Source of the DNA: Balanoglossus misakiensis
Taxonomy: Eukaryota; Hemichordata
Length of the DNA: 64,000 nucleotides
Direction: 5' to 3'
NCBI GenBank assembly: GCA_040954595.2
Contig: CM082590.2
Coordinates: 3,348,001 to 3,412,000 of the forward strand
A model generated the notes under the pieces. The model did not search any database. It was not told the origin of the DNA and saw nothing but the letters and a program-made list of their open reading frames with translations. Below are positions 12,190 through 23,017 of the stretch, piece by piece. The position numbers and the translations under genes are program-made. Position 1 is the stretch's first letter. Every line of letters begins with the position of its first letter.

Positions 12190-13160
12190 CTAATATTATT
12201 GATTACCTATTTTTTATGCATTTTTTTGTATTTTTCCATGTTATTAGTAAAAAGTCTTCATTTCTGAAAGTGATGGGCTTACTTCTTTGAAATTTAGCAT
12301 GAAGCTTCCTAATGGTTGTCTGAGTAACCATAGTTTTGTTCAAATTGTTGCAAAATTTGCATATTTATAATTTTGAGCAATATTTGCCATTTTTGGTCAA
12401 TTTATTTTTCTTTAAAACCGCATGCCAGATTGCTTTGCAATTTGGTAGGCATGTTCGTAGGTGTAAGTCAAGTAATATGTTGTAAAAAATGTGATATTTT
12501 CATAAATGTGTTATCGGGGAAACTTTTGCAATTTTTGTCAAAAATTGTTTTCCTGAAACTGTTTGTCATATTGCATAGAACTTTGGCAGCATGTTCCTTG
12601 TAGTGATTGAGGTAAGGTATTGTACAATTTTGTGTTTTTGCCACTTTTGAACAAATATCTTTTGTGAAACTGCTTGTTGATTGCTTTGAAATTAGTTTTT
12701 TCTCTGATTGCTTTGAAATTTGGGATATAATTTCATAACACATACATGTATATGTGCAACTTTTATTCAATTCTGATATCAGAAATATTCAATATTTAGC
12801 GAGTTTTTATGAAAGTTTCTTTGTTTGGTTAGCAAATCTTCTCCTTAACCAATTATCCAGTTGTTTTGAAAGTTACTGTTTACAAGGAGTCGTTACCCCC
12901 AACTTAGACATGTTTACATAACTTCAATAAGCCAGCTGTCAGAGAGACCATGGGCTATTAAATTTTTAATTACCAGTGGCAGGTCAGTGTGTGTGTGTGT
13001 GTGTGTGTGTGTCTGTCTGTCTGTCTGTTCCAGGGCTGACTGAAAGAAGTTGCTTCTCATATGTGTTTGTACAGACAATTTTTGGTCAATTTTTGGGCAT
13101 GTTCCTTGTTAATGTTTTTACATTCCATATTTCTATATCGTAAGATCATATCTGCTTGCA
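12190..13160. repeat. AT-rich insertion with diverged tandem units and a (GT)n/(CTGT)n tract
   Basis: This block interrupts the coding order of the Academ-like element. It contains about three diverged units of roughly 130-140 bp sharing ccagattgctttg, tttggtaggcatgtt and aaactgtttgtcat-like words, then a microsatellite of GT dinucleotides followed by CTGT (about 12987-13028). No reading frame is recognised. Confidence 0.5.
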
Positions 13161-13163
13161 ATG

Positions 13164-13859
13164 TCACCTGTAATTTTTATTCTGGTGTGTCACTGTTTCT
13201 ACATAATCCTCAAATGGGACCACAGTGTCCTTGACGCTATTTTTCGCTGTGTCATCTGAAAATATATTAGTTAGCTCCCTGGCGGTATTAAGTGGTGAAA
13301 ATACATCAGCACCTTCAAGACAATTGATATACAACCTGCAGTTTGACTCATTTATTTTATGTACGCTAACTGAATTATGGGTTTCATTTTGGAAAGGAAA
13401 TAACTGATCTTTTAGATTCTTGGCAGCCATAGCTCTATAGGGTAAATAAATTGCTATTCTCTCCATTAACCCACCTGTAGAAGTATGCAATGCAGCTTTA
13501 ACATCTTTATTGACACACATTTCATGGGCTTCATCTAGTGCTACATTAACCCAAGTTGAGCCTGACAAATTGCAAACAAAACCACCTGCTTTGAAATGTA
13601 ACAACAGAGAGTTTGGCATCTTCAGAAGGTCAGCGAGATGTCTGGGAATTAACCTCAAGTACAGGGATCGGTCATATGCATGGAACAGTGGGTTCATTTG
13701 TTTCAAAGCCAATATTCGAAGGTTCCAATTTCCTGACCTTATTGCAATGTACAAAGACATGTATGCAAACAAATCTTCCTCTATAAATCTAACCCAAAAT
13801 TTGAAAGTTTTGTCTGTATTTGCCCTTCTGCACAGTACGTGAAATATCCCATGATTCAT
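13164..13859 (-). pseudogene. Conserved core segment of the Academ-like transposase (LDEAHEMC motif)
   Basis: A 231-codon open stretch on the minus strand. In order it shows FWVRFIEEDLFAYMSLYIAIRSGNWNLR, PLFHAYDRSLYLRLIPRHLADLL, GGFVCNLSG, then VNVALDEAHEMCVNKDVKAAL and RIAIYLPYRAMAAKNLKDQLFP. This block is recurrent in uncharacterised cnidarian, echinoderm and cephalochordate transposon proteins. The D/E-rich DEAHE is probably part of the catalytic core, but I cannot assign the acidic residues individually. The last ~20 codons (SVKDTVVPFEDYVETV) read through a sequence that also occurs outside the element at 9021-9049, so they may be non-coding repeat. Confidence 0.55.
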
Positions 13860-14440
13860 TCTGATTTGTACAATTATTTACTCAGTCAAACCAGGCAAAG
13901 TTAACATGTGTAGAGAGAATTGTACACCACTAATATAAATTTTGAGATCTTACTTTTAAGGTGAATCTTATTGTCAATTACCATTTCAAATGATTTAGAA
14001 AATTATGCATTATTGAGAGAGGAGATACGAATTTTATAAAATAATCAAGCAATTGCATAGCCAGCCATACAAAAAAGTTTGGAGTAAAACAGGGTCACTT
14101 GTAAAACCTGTTTAATCAAACAAAAAGATATTGATTTTTTCTATTGACAGAACAATGGAAATTTACATGTTAACTTTCAACAGAGACTGGCCACCTCAGT
14201 TAGTCATTGCTTGTTTCCCCTAAAGTGTGACATTTGCAGTACATTGATACTTTGATTTCTATGGCTTTTAAATTTTGATTTTGAAATTTACATTCTAATT
14301 CCTCAACGTACTTTTCCTAGATAAAAATAAATAGATTTATATGTACTTCATATCATTGTTAGTATCTAAAACAGAAAAAGTTATTAAATGGGCAACCTTC
14401 GATGATACAAGTAACGGAGACTTGTGGGTAAAATATCGTA
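13860..14440. other. Non-coding stretch inside the Academ-like element
   Basis: AT-rich sequence between the two core segments. I see no domain or convincing splice sites. It could be an intron or decayed sequence, since the protein order continues from 14441 to 13859. Confidence 0.4.
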
Positions 14441-16088
14441 CTATGTTCTGTCACAAAAAATCTGAAATTCCTCTTGCAAGCCAGTAAGTTGAGCCTTAAG
14501 GTCACCATTAATTTTGTCAATATGATCAGCTTTATCTTCAGTACATTCCAAACATTTTGTGACAGCTTCTAGTAAACATTTTTGGACTGTTTCTGTATCT
14601 AAGGGACAGTGCTGGGTATTATGGGTTTCACCCCTCTGATTCAAAAAGGAATTGACAAGACATCTAAACATACGTTCCCAAATTTGTGTTGGGAAGCGAT
14701 GAGTTAGCTTGAAATTTGTACACTGAACTAGGGTTTCCGAAGTTCCCCCTTTATGATTGAACCCTGCCAGATGTTTTAAGATGGGTCCCTAGGATCTTTT
14801 TGCTCGTTGCTATGGGCCTTTATAGGACATTACACCCCGATTTGGACTAAGCCGTTTTCAGAGTCTAACAAGGGGCTGGTAACTAGTTGAAAATCTGCAC
14901 GATTGTGAGCGCGCGCCCCCTGACGCCATTGATATGCAAATTAGCTAGGTCAAATTTCAAAAGCCTAAGGCTTTTTATTCCGTGACCTCAAAAACGAACT
15001 TGATACGTATTCATTAGTTGCTTGAACCAGGGAAGATCGTGACGGATTTTGTTTTCGAATATTATCGTTGTATCCTACGATTTCAGCATACCCGTACCAC
15101 ATCTGAAAAAGTCATCGATTTTGGGTGTTTTTGGACGCACTCTTCCACCGGTATCGCTTCTTAGCACGACGAAAACAGAACAAAACGATCCGTCACACTG
15201 TGCGGAAGTACGTTCTCAACAAGCAGGTCAAATTTGACTGGCGTACGTGGCCTATGAAAAAAGCCTTAGGGATTTTCGTGAACGGTACAAAATCTCTGTG
15301 TACAAAACATTGGATTTTTAGCGTTCGATCCAGTTACTGTGGTTACAGGACGCGCACGCTATCGCTGACCGCTGCTTTGCCGTATTAGCGTGGCGGCCTA
15401 TGGCCGGGCGGTAGCTGCCGTAAACATACTCGGACATGGGGTGTGCACACAATCGTGCAGATTTTCAACTAGTTACCAGCCCCTTGTTAGACTCTGAAAA
15501 CGGCTTAGTCCAAATCGGGGTGTAATGTCCTATAAAGGCCCATAGCAACGAGCAAAAAGATCCCAGGGACCCATCTTAAGTCAGCATCCCAGAATATTTT
15601 CATGATGACTGGTTGGTAATTTTTTAGATTATGCCAGTCTCCGATAAAAGGCTGCAACCAGTCTAAATCTGCACCATACATGTCTTTTAACTTTATCAGG
15701 TGATGGAAAGTTTTCCCATCACCAACCACAACCAGGTATTTTATTCTTACACCAACTCTGAATGTAACATATACAGCTTATTGATAATGTTATGGACAGT
15801 TTCAATAGAGTCTGCGTGTTCACTTGATATGCCCAAATAAATGACATTTGAGCATTCACTGTCATTACTGTTAGCAGTTGTTGCTAATGTTGATTTAAAA
15901 TCCCCAAATACTGTTTCTATATCAGCTCTGTGCATTGTATTTTTTGTAGAGCAAAAATGAATGCGTCAGAAAACAGTTCTGACCAAGCAATGGCTTCTTC
16001 TTGTTTAATGTCAAAATCTGACAGCGAAATTGATGACTGTGGTTGATGTTGTCTCAGTAGAGGTGGTTTAATTAAATACTACATCATC
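14441..16088 (-). pseudogene. Academ-like transposase core (GDWHNLKNYQPV), split by a MITE
   Basis: Minus-strand coding runs from about 16070 (IKPPLLRQHQPQSSISLSDF, then EEAIAWSELFSDAFIF) through GISSEHADSIETV to VVGDGKTFHHLIKLKDMYG and GDWHNLKNYQPVIMKIFWDAD, ending exactly at the MITE at 15576. It resumes on the other side at 14775 with HLAGFNHKGGTSETLVQC and continues to 14441 (CLVNSFLN ... EEFQIFCDRT). The DGKT and GDWH blocks are hallmark motifs of this transposase family. Two frameshifts lie upstream of 15730. Removing the insert at its TTAA leaves the frame across the junction consistent. Confidence 0.6.
14780..15575. mobile_element. TTAA-flanked MITE with 128-bp terminal inverted repeats
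   Basis: The arms 14780-14907 and 15448-15575 are inverted copies beginning GATGGGTCCCT and differ at one base by eye in 128. TTAA lies directly outside each end (14776-14779 and 15576-15579), the signature of piggyBac-type integration. The 540-bp interior has no transposase. Near-identical arms point to a recent insertion. It lies inside conserved coding of the Academ-like element, so it is younger than that element. Confidence 0.8.
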
Positions 16089-16102
16089 ATGAACAGTATC
16101 AT

Positions 16103-17816
16103 ATGATAAACCTGGGGGTTTTATGTGGGAGCAACAGCCTATAAAATCCCATGGGGTTTTCTTTGGATACGATCGACTGAAATGTCTACTTTTGAAATGG
16201 GAAAAGAAAATTGAAAGGCTTAAAAGCGTGCTCAACATCTGGTCACGACGTAAGCTGAGCCTTTATGGCAAAATTACGGTTTTAAAGTCTTTGGCACTGC
16301 CCACAATTTACTACCTTATGCTTAATCTTGGTGCTTTTGAAACGTGGCTCACGAATATCAACCGTCTTATTTTCAAATTTCTGTGGAATGACAAGCCAGA
16401 CAAAATCAAAAGGCTCACACTCATTGCCCCTTATGATTGCGGGGGACTAAACATGCCTGACATTTTTGCCATCCATGACGCCTTTTGTTCATCATGGGTT
16501 CGTAGATTATGTGACAATTCCTCTGCCAAATGGAAGGCCTTGCCACTGCATTGGCTCGGGCACTATGGTCCAGATTTTCTTATTTTTCATTTCAATTTTA
16601 GCAACATTTCCTGTTTCCCATTTCTCGAGAGAATTCCCTTTTTCTATAAACAAGTAATTTCAGCTTGGCATAGTGCAAAAGGTGGTTGCGTCACTTTCTC
16701 CAAACTCAGTAATTTAGATGTGCGTAATCAAATTATCTGGGGTAATGTCAACATTTCAGATAATGGTAAGACTCTTTTTTTCCCTGGTTGGATTCACTCA
16801 AATATTATCTATGTCCAGGACATTGTCGATACCAACGGCGATTTTCTTCCACCTACACTGTTGTTACAAAAACTCGAGAATAAGTCAAATTGGATAGTTG
16901 AATGGATGAAGTTGCGGAATCTTATTCCCAGAGAATGGAAGTCTGTGTTGAAAGGTACTCAGTTGCATCAGATGCGTAGAGAAAAGAATTTTCTTCATGT
17001 CAATGGAAAAGTTTTTGTTTTACCTAATGATCTGTCTCGCCTTACTTCAAAATTTTTTACAGTATTTTTGTGCAAAATCGTTTTATTCGTCCATATTGTG
17101 AAAATACATGGAATCGTCGTTTGACCATGACTACTCCACTACAGTGGAGAACTATATGGGTTAACCAAACGACTGGATTGTGTTGTGATAGGAAACTTGC
17201 TGAATTTAACTTTAAGATTATGCATAACATTTTGCCATGTGGCATCAATCTTTTAAGATGGAAAATTAGTAAAAATGATCTATGTTGTCTTTGAAATGTA
17301 ACTGATTCTTATGAGCATCTATTTTTAAAATGTCAACGTTTAGGGGATTTTTGGCAGCGTTTATCTGCTTTGCTCAGCAAACTTGGCATATGTCATGAGG
17401 TCGACTTAGAAACTATTATTCTTGGTTACAAAACTATGTACAGTCATCCTCTTTATAGATTTGTAAACATTGTCATTACTATTGCAAAGTATTGTGTATT
17501 CGCTTCATGGGTCCATTTACAACATGATATTAACAGCATTAGAGCAAAAACCAATTTCGATATATTTTACAGATATCTACAATTTATGCACCAAATACTC
17601 AAAAGGAATAATAATCTAGATTTCACCCATTATTGGAAGAAAATCCTTGCTTCCGTCTGAGATGTAATTATTTTGTTAAACAAATGTACCTGGTGAATCT
17701 CTTTTTATATAGTATTATTTTTTATTTATTTATTTATTTATTTATTTCATCAAAACACGATTTATCTTTATGATACATGTAAGATTAAATGAATGGAAAT
17801 AAAAAAATAAAAAAAA
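16103..17816 (+). mobile_element. 5'-truncated Tx1/L1-like LINE with 14-bp target duplication
   Basis: Identical 14-mers atgaacagtatcat at 16089-16102 and 17817-17830 flank this insert, which ends in an A-rich tail. Coding on the plus strand starts inside the reverse-transcriptase thumb region: SVLNIWSRRKLSLYGKITVL (a Tx1/L1 signature), NRLIFKFLWND, then CGGLNMPDI. Further on come LQWRTIWVNQ and the cysteine motif near NVTDSYEHLFLKC. A frameshift lies near 17050-17065 and TGA at 17292-17294 replaces a likely cysteine codon. The frame ends near 17658. It lies within the OTU-to-core interval of the Academ-like element, in opposite orientation. Confidence 0.8.
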
Positions 17817-17830
17817 ATGAACAGTATCAT

Positions 17831-18710
17831 TGAATTTTTTCTCCGTAAATGTACAGGCTTTACTCACAGGTGCACTCAAACCTGTACCAGTATTTTTTGA
17901 GATAGATCTGTCAACCATGATTTTAGTATTATTTCCACAAGGAAAATTGGCCAAAATTTTATTCATTTCAGAGTCTACTGTATTTTGTGAACAAAAGCCA
18001 CTGTTTAATTCCTGACACCGTTCAAATGAATTCTTTGCATTTTCACTCACCAGACTATCTTTTCTTTTAATTAACTGCCTGTTAAGAAGCAAATCATAAT
18101 GGCCTGGTTGACCTGGCCTGTCTAGTGTGTACAAGAGACAGACAGGCTCAGTCTTGGAGAACACATCACCATCACCTCTTGCAAATATATCATTCTGCTT
18201 GGTGTATATATGTCCTTCAAAGTATATATGATTGGCACGCATTATGTCTACTGTATCTGCTCTTAACTTGTCTGTGAATATTTTCTCTCAGTCAGCTAAA
18301 ATTGGGTCAGAAGGGAGTCCATTAAGTAGACGATCACAATTTCGTAATGCAAAATCATTTCTCACAGAGATGCTCGTGAAAAAGCACCTTCCATCACCAT
18401 AAATGTTGATTAGCTGAAAATCTTTGACAGTTGAATGTTTGTCATGACTGCCAAAAACAATATCATCAATACTGTTCAGAATTGACTTTGATTTTGGTTG
18501 GACCATTCGATAAGAAGTACCGTGGAAACCTCTGTCCTTTGGATCAGCTCTAACAGCTGCATATTTAGCTGATTTATCAATATTGTCAATGGAAGTTAAA
18601 CAAAATGCATTATTTGCAATATTTTCCTCTGTGAAATCAGCTGATGTTCTTTTGTTGATCACTCCCAACATGTATCTATGCAATGTATCTCCAGAACAAA
18701 TAATACCAAA
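17831..18710 (-). pseudogene. OTU-type cysteine peptidase domain within the Academ-like protein
   Basis: Coding on the minus strand begins FGIICSGDTLHRYML and FCLTSIDNIDKSAKYAAV, then GFHGTSYRMVQP, then an OTU pattern: NIYGDGRCFFTSIS (Asp, and Cys nucleophile), LRADTVDIMRANHIYF, and finally PGQPGHYDLLLNR supplying the histidine. OTU proteins cleave ubiquitin or ubiquitin-like conjugates; its job in a transposon is unknown. A TGA at about 18285-18287 interrupts the domain between the cysteine and histidine motifs. Another TGA at 18711-18713 lies just upstream. Both are one C-to-T change from CGA. The segment ends at the LINE insertion. Confidence 0.6.
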
Positions 18711-19816
18711 TCAATTTAGAATTTTCACTAGAGTAGATGACTTACTATAACCTTCAACAATGTCAGCCAGGTAAGTATGCAATGGGTAAGTACAATGATC
18801 AGAACAAATGAACAATAGCATACACACAAAAGAAACGCCTGAGGAATCATGCTCTACTCTCCATAGAGTGCCGGTCATAAAATCCATAGTTGTGTTTATT
18901 CCATACAAAGTTGGAGCTTTTTAATTTATTGCGTTCACTGTTGTTCAACGTTAAATATACAACAGTGTTCCATAACATAGGGTCAACCTCACTGACAATA
19001 TATTCAACATCAAGTGTACTCAGATCAACATTGTTTGTTTTGCAGTAATTACTGAATTCTTGAGATTGCTGATAAATGCTGGCATTTAATTTCACAGCCA
19101 CCAAATCAAGCATTTTGAAAAAGTCAACGTCAACTTTACTCAAGTCTCTTACTTGCTTTTCAAGCCTCTCTATCTGTTTCTCAGCTTGCACAACATACTG
19201 AGGATGTTCGACAAGTGCATTTTGGAGGGCAATAGTGAGATCTGAACCTGTTCGGTACAAAAAGGTGGAGAACTTTCTACTCACTTTTGATACAACAGAA
19301 AGCTGAATTGGAAAATACACACATAGCAATTCCCGAATAAGCCAGCTATTAGGTTTTCTGTGGAATTCCACTCGTTGTAACTTGACATTGGGTCGCAAAG
19401 TCTGATATTCATTGTCTAAACAATCATTGAAATATTGCCTGACATCAAACAATAGAATGGCATGTTTTCTGAGGAGCACTTCTCCTAAAAAGACAACAGT
19501 TTTCCAGCATGCAAAATTCACCAAGTCGTCGTCACAGCTGCATCCTTTATTGTAGCATTGTGACATATTTTTTAATTTCTTCAGCAAGTGCTATATCACT
19601 CGACATAATTAAGCCTTGTTGAATACTACACCTGGCTTTTTCCGCTAAAGCAACAAATGTTTTATAACATTTCAAACAAATCAGGCTGTCTTGAGTAAGG
19701 GCAAATGGTGTGTTAGTTTGTTGGTGAAATGTTTGCACCATTTCAAAATCAGGGATTTTAAACAAATTGTTTGCCCGTGATAAGCACGAAGTACACAAGG
19801 GATGGCTTTTTCTCAT
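18711..19816 (-). pseudogene. N-terminal part of the Academ-like protein
   Basis: From a methionine at 19816 the minus strand encodes HPLCTSCLSRANNLFKI and SLICLKCYKTF, two CxxC pairs likely to bind zinc, followed by a helical region. A frameshift at an A-rich site near 19560-19590 moves coding into the frame 18847-19587 (CYNKGCSCDDDLVNF, ALLFDVRQYFND-like, then a coiled-coil EKQIERLEKQVRDL). Another shift near 18905 leads to CSDHCTYPLHTYLADIVEGYSKSST, which runs into the OTU part. It contains no catalytic motif that I recognise. The start is taken at the first ATG before the CxxC pairs; upstream sequence to the terminus at 20047 would be the 5' untranslated end. Confidence 0.5.
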
Positions 19817-20047
19817 AGCAAGGATGTAGTGACGTTGACACAGTGGAAATGATGAAACATCCTTTAAAACCTGAGTTGTCTATACTCAATTTTGTACACA
19901 GTCCTCCTCGCCTGAAATCAGCTCTATAATGTCGCGTAAAAAATGGCCTATTTTGCGACCCTTCAGCGGGGCCCACTCTAACAGCTACATGGTTTGAAGT
20001 ACTTTCCCTCATTAACATATGTTAATGAGTACCGTGCGATCTGACTG

Positions 20048-20748
20048 TACAGACAGAATAACACACATCGAGAGATTAACAGGCAAACACTGGCTGACCC
20101 ATAAGCGGCCAATGGCATGTGTACTGTACACACAGCAAATGGTCTCTTTAACAGATAGCCAGTTATGTAAACATGCAGTTACCAATCACTGTTATTATTG
20201 ACAAATTGCATCCAAGTCCAGACACAGGCTTGAATACAATGTTTAAACAATAACAACATTGCTTACCCAGCTTCACCGAGCTGAAATGATCGTTGACAAC
20301 CAGAATAATACTGAATAAAAATTCAAAAATTACAGATACAGGACCTTTCGTTGCCCACATATTATATTACCGTGGTCTGTGCGTCGTATTTTAATTGGTC
20401 AAGATGAACGACATCACTGACCACAAATACCCAGTAATGGTTTGTTTACATGCCCGTAAATCTGAATAGTAATATTAGCAAACAGTTCAGTGAACACAAC
20501 ATTTTGCATAACACAAGTTCCGGGGCCCCAAGTCTTGTGTGTGGGACATTTTCAGAAATATTGACGGTTTTCTTGAGATTGTTGGTAATGTAATGGAAAT
20601 AAATGCAGGGCTCGGGCTCTAGCTAAGCTAAAATTAATGGGCTCGGAAGCCTCGCCCATGAATTTTTGGCTTTCCCCTCGCCCTTGCCCATAAACAAACA
20701 TTAATGGTCATGGCGTCGTGCATTATTTCTATATTGTGTTGATCTTAC
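20048..20748. other. Spacer outside the right end of the Academ-like element
   Basis: No gene is seen in these 700 bp. Sequence resumes the intron between EGF-like exons after the TACA at 20048-20051. Confidence 0.5.
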
Positions 20749-20865
20749 CTGTACACTCTCCATTGACCAATCAATATTCCACAGCACAAGTGAAATAAAA
20801 AGAGCCTGCTGTATTCACACACTGGCCTTCACAAAGATCTGCTCTCTCCATATATTCATTGACAT
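20749..20865 (-). pseudogene. Decayed cbEGF-like exon with an in-frame TGA
   Basis: A 117-nt phase 1-1 exon with TTTCAG and GTAAGA signals. It reads DVNE then tyrosine where the first cysteine belongs, keeps C2 and C3 (DLCEGQC), then VNTAGSFY followed by phenylalanine where C4 belongs, C5 (TCAVEY), a TGA at 20771-20773 and a final cysteine. The TGA falls where arginine is common in these modules. Two lost cysteines plus a stop mean the module is dead, although the splice sites survive. This is strong evidence that at least this part of the EGF gene is a pseudogene. Confidence 0.7.
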
Positions 20866-20879
20866 CTGAAATCAAAGAT

Positions 20880-21180
20880 AGTTATTATTATTTATTTATT
20901 TTATTATTATTTATTTCCTAACAAATGTAATACACATACATCTTCTACAGAAAATAATAAAATTAGAAAACAAGTGAAAGCTTAAAGGATAAAAAATTAC
21001 ACTTAAAAACCCCAAACAAACAGAAACAGTTCTGAAAGACAATCCCTATAAACCAAAAAAGCAATGGAATGAAATAGTGCTGAATAAAAAGACGAGTCTT
21101 TAAACCCCTTTGAAAACTGTCAATAGATCCAGCATTGTGGATAGAAGGTGCACAAACACTGAATCCTATTTAGCCATATG
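20880..21180 (-). repeat. 3' fragment of a CR1/L2-like LINE
   Basis: Begins with att/tattt simple sequence and carries the antisense of FKGFKDSSFYSALFHS-like coding with tttaaagactcgtct and attgtggatagaagg, characteristic of the C terminus and tail of CR1-type non-LTR elements. It lies 15 bp from the EGF-like exon. Heavily truncated. Confidence 0.45.
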
Positions 21181-22120
21181 CCTTGTCAGTGTTCGAAATT
21201 CATAGGAAATATCAAGCAGTCATTGTTTCTTTTAATTGCAATACATGAACCTGGGAAAGTCTAAAAGATGCCATGATACCACTAGTCAACTCCCACGCTA
21301 AATTCAACCTGTCTGTCGGACTGGTAACATTTTATTTTTACCAGTCCTACAGAAAAACAACCAGTCTCGGACTGTCGGACAGGCTTTATTTCGTACACTG
21401 GCCTTGTTAAGTTTTGAAATGCTCATTCATGGTGATGAGTTATCAAGAATATACCCGTTAAAAATTACTGTACCCTCAGAGAAGCATTTTGTAATGTCTT
21501 TAAAATGAGATGAAAACTATATGAATTTTCTAAGTGTATATTTATTCTTTGCAGAGGTAATTTATTTAGCTATAGGTTGATAATTTATGCTAATTTCATT
21601 AAATTATGCAAATAAGTAGTGAAAATACTTGTACATGAATATATCAGACAGTCTTATAGTATCGTGTGAGGTTGATGACACATATTCTTAACCACATATT
21701 TCTTGATCAATTAATTGTTTTTACACCAAAGTCCTCAATATCCATGGCGATCCCTTTCTAGGAATTTTAACACTCTCTATCATTCTCATTTTAACAAAAT
21801 CCCCTGAAACTTGTGTACCCTGTCAGCAAAACTTTGTCTGATTTTTAAAATACAGATTACTTTTTCTCCCTTGCAAACAAATTTTCAAAGATAAGTTTTC
21901 ACATTTGTTAATTTGTTTATATTATGCATAATTATAATTGGAAAAATTCTGAGATACAATTTCAACAAACATGTGTTCAGTACGAGTGTGCGGTTGATTT
22001 CAAATTTTAAAATGTGTGCAATGGACAGACAGGATGTGTGTTTAGCTGATTGTAACCGTAGCAATATACAATCCCCAAACAATGTAGCCACAGAAGATAT
22101 CAATATCCACAGTTACATAC
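21181..22120. other. Intron between EGF-like exons
   Basis: AT-rich with no gene seen. At 21310-21392 gtcggactggta / ccagtccta words recur in both orientations, a small foldback. Confidence 0.5.
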
Positions 22121-22243
22121 CGGCACATGCATGGCCATCCTCCAGCAGATAGAATCCTGGTCTGCAAGTGCAGAGATAACTACCATGGGTATTCTGACAA
22201 TAGTGTTGACATGCATATCCACCACTGTGACATTCATTCATAT
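22121..22243 (-). CDS. Intact calcium-binding EGF-like exon, partial gene
   Basis: A 123-nt phase 1-1 exon between CTCCAG and GTATGT. It encodes a complete module with all six cysteines: DMNEC, YACQHYCQN, GSYLCTCRPGFYLLEDG and a final HAC. The D-x-N-E start and the N/Y positions fit calcium-binding EGF modules, which occur in tandem in secreted or membrane matrix proteins. It is the only one of the four EGF exons here without an obvious defect. The protein cannot be named from one module. It lies downstream of the Q/P-rich exons at 22.8 and 23.4 kb on the same strand. Confidence 0.65.
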
Positions 22244-22492
22244 CTGGAGGGTAAGAAGAAATTAGAAATTATTTACAAGCATTGAATTCACTTTAATTCC
22301 TTGGATTAAAAATACAGAAAAAATAGCCAACAGCTACTACAGCTAACTTAGCAAAAATGTCGACAAAATTTTACAGTGACACTGGCGTACTCTGCCACTG
22401 ATATGAGGATATAAGAAAGGGAACTGGAATATTTTTTCCTCTGTATAATCAAATTAACAGTAAATGACTGCCATGGCAACATAACAGATGTT

Positions 22493-22829
22493 ACAGTCAA
22501 ACCTGTGTTAGGTGCCACCTCTATATAGTGGCTACTCTGTTACAGTCCATATACATTGTGTTAGGTATTGGTATTTACTGTTATGTATAAATTTGCAGTG
22601 TACGAGGCTGAACGAGTGAGCATGTGCAGTTGGCAATAAAAAAACAGCATGGCTGTCTAGTTTGTACACACATGTCCTGTGTCGTCTAATCACTCTGGTA
22701 TAAGCCCACAATAATATAGCAATATATTACACATTGCACATTAAATGACCTGACTGTAGAGGCCACCTTTCTATAAAGGCCAGTTAGGAAAGTCCCCTGT
22801 CTGGCCAGTATAGACAGGTTTGACTGTAC
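22493..22829. repeat. MITE, acagtcaaacctg family, copy 3
   Basis: Left end tacagtcaaacctgtg and right end gacaggtttgactgta are inverted. Interior gccacctctatatagtgg and gtagaggccacc words repeat in both orientations. The right end abuts the donor of the exon at 22834-23017, four bases away. Confidence 0.6.
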
Positions 22830-22833
22830 CTAC

Positions 22834-23017
22834 CTCTTTGTGGCTGTGAATCTGTACCTGGCCATCTCTCCTGTGGCTGTGAGTTGATAGAATTCACAGC
22901 AGCAATTGGTGGCATCTTACTGAACTGACTAGCATTTGCCATTTGCATGACACCCTCTGTGGCTTTCAGTGCAGCAGCTGGTGCCTGCTGGGAAGTCATC
23001 TTTGGAGGTGAAGTTGC
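22834..23017 (-). CDS. Ala/Gln/Pro-rich exon, partial gene
   Basis: Bounded by a GGACAG acceptor and a GAG|GTAGGT donor. It encodes SPPKMTSQQAPAAALKATEG, then MQMANASQFSKMPPIAAV and a QPQERWPGTDSQPQ tail. Low-complexity nuclear-type sequence; alignment to the Ala-rich linker of a Mediator subunit such as MED25 is conceivable but weak. Its start phase does not match the end phase of the exon at 23444-23705, so an intervening exon is missing or the gene is decaying. A MITE ends four bases from the donor and may have supplied intronic sequence there. Confidence 0.4.

Larger units (their letters stand above)
9074..20047 (-). mobile_element. Academ-like DNA transposon, ~11 kb, nested insertions
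   Basis: The two ends are inverted copies starting CAGTCAGATCGCACGGT, matching at 23 of the first 24 bases, and are flanked by TACA on both sides (9070-9073 and 20048-20051), as for a 4-bp target duplication. All recognisable coding is on the minus strand: zinc-binding N terminus (~19.8 kb), OTU peptidase domain (18.3-18.0 kb), a conserved core with GDWHNLKNYQPV and LDEAHEMC motifs (15.9-13.2 kb), a nuclease-like segment (12.1-11.6 kb) and a CXC tail (11.2-10.75 kb). Academ elements are known for 3-4 bp duplications, an XPG-like nuclease and a cysteine-rich finger, which is the basis of the name. The reading frame has several stops and frameshifts, so this copy is dead. Nested insertions are listed separately. 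Confidence 0.65.
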
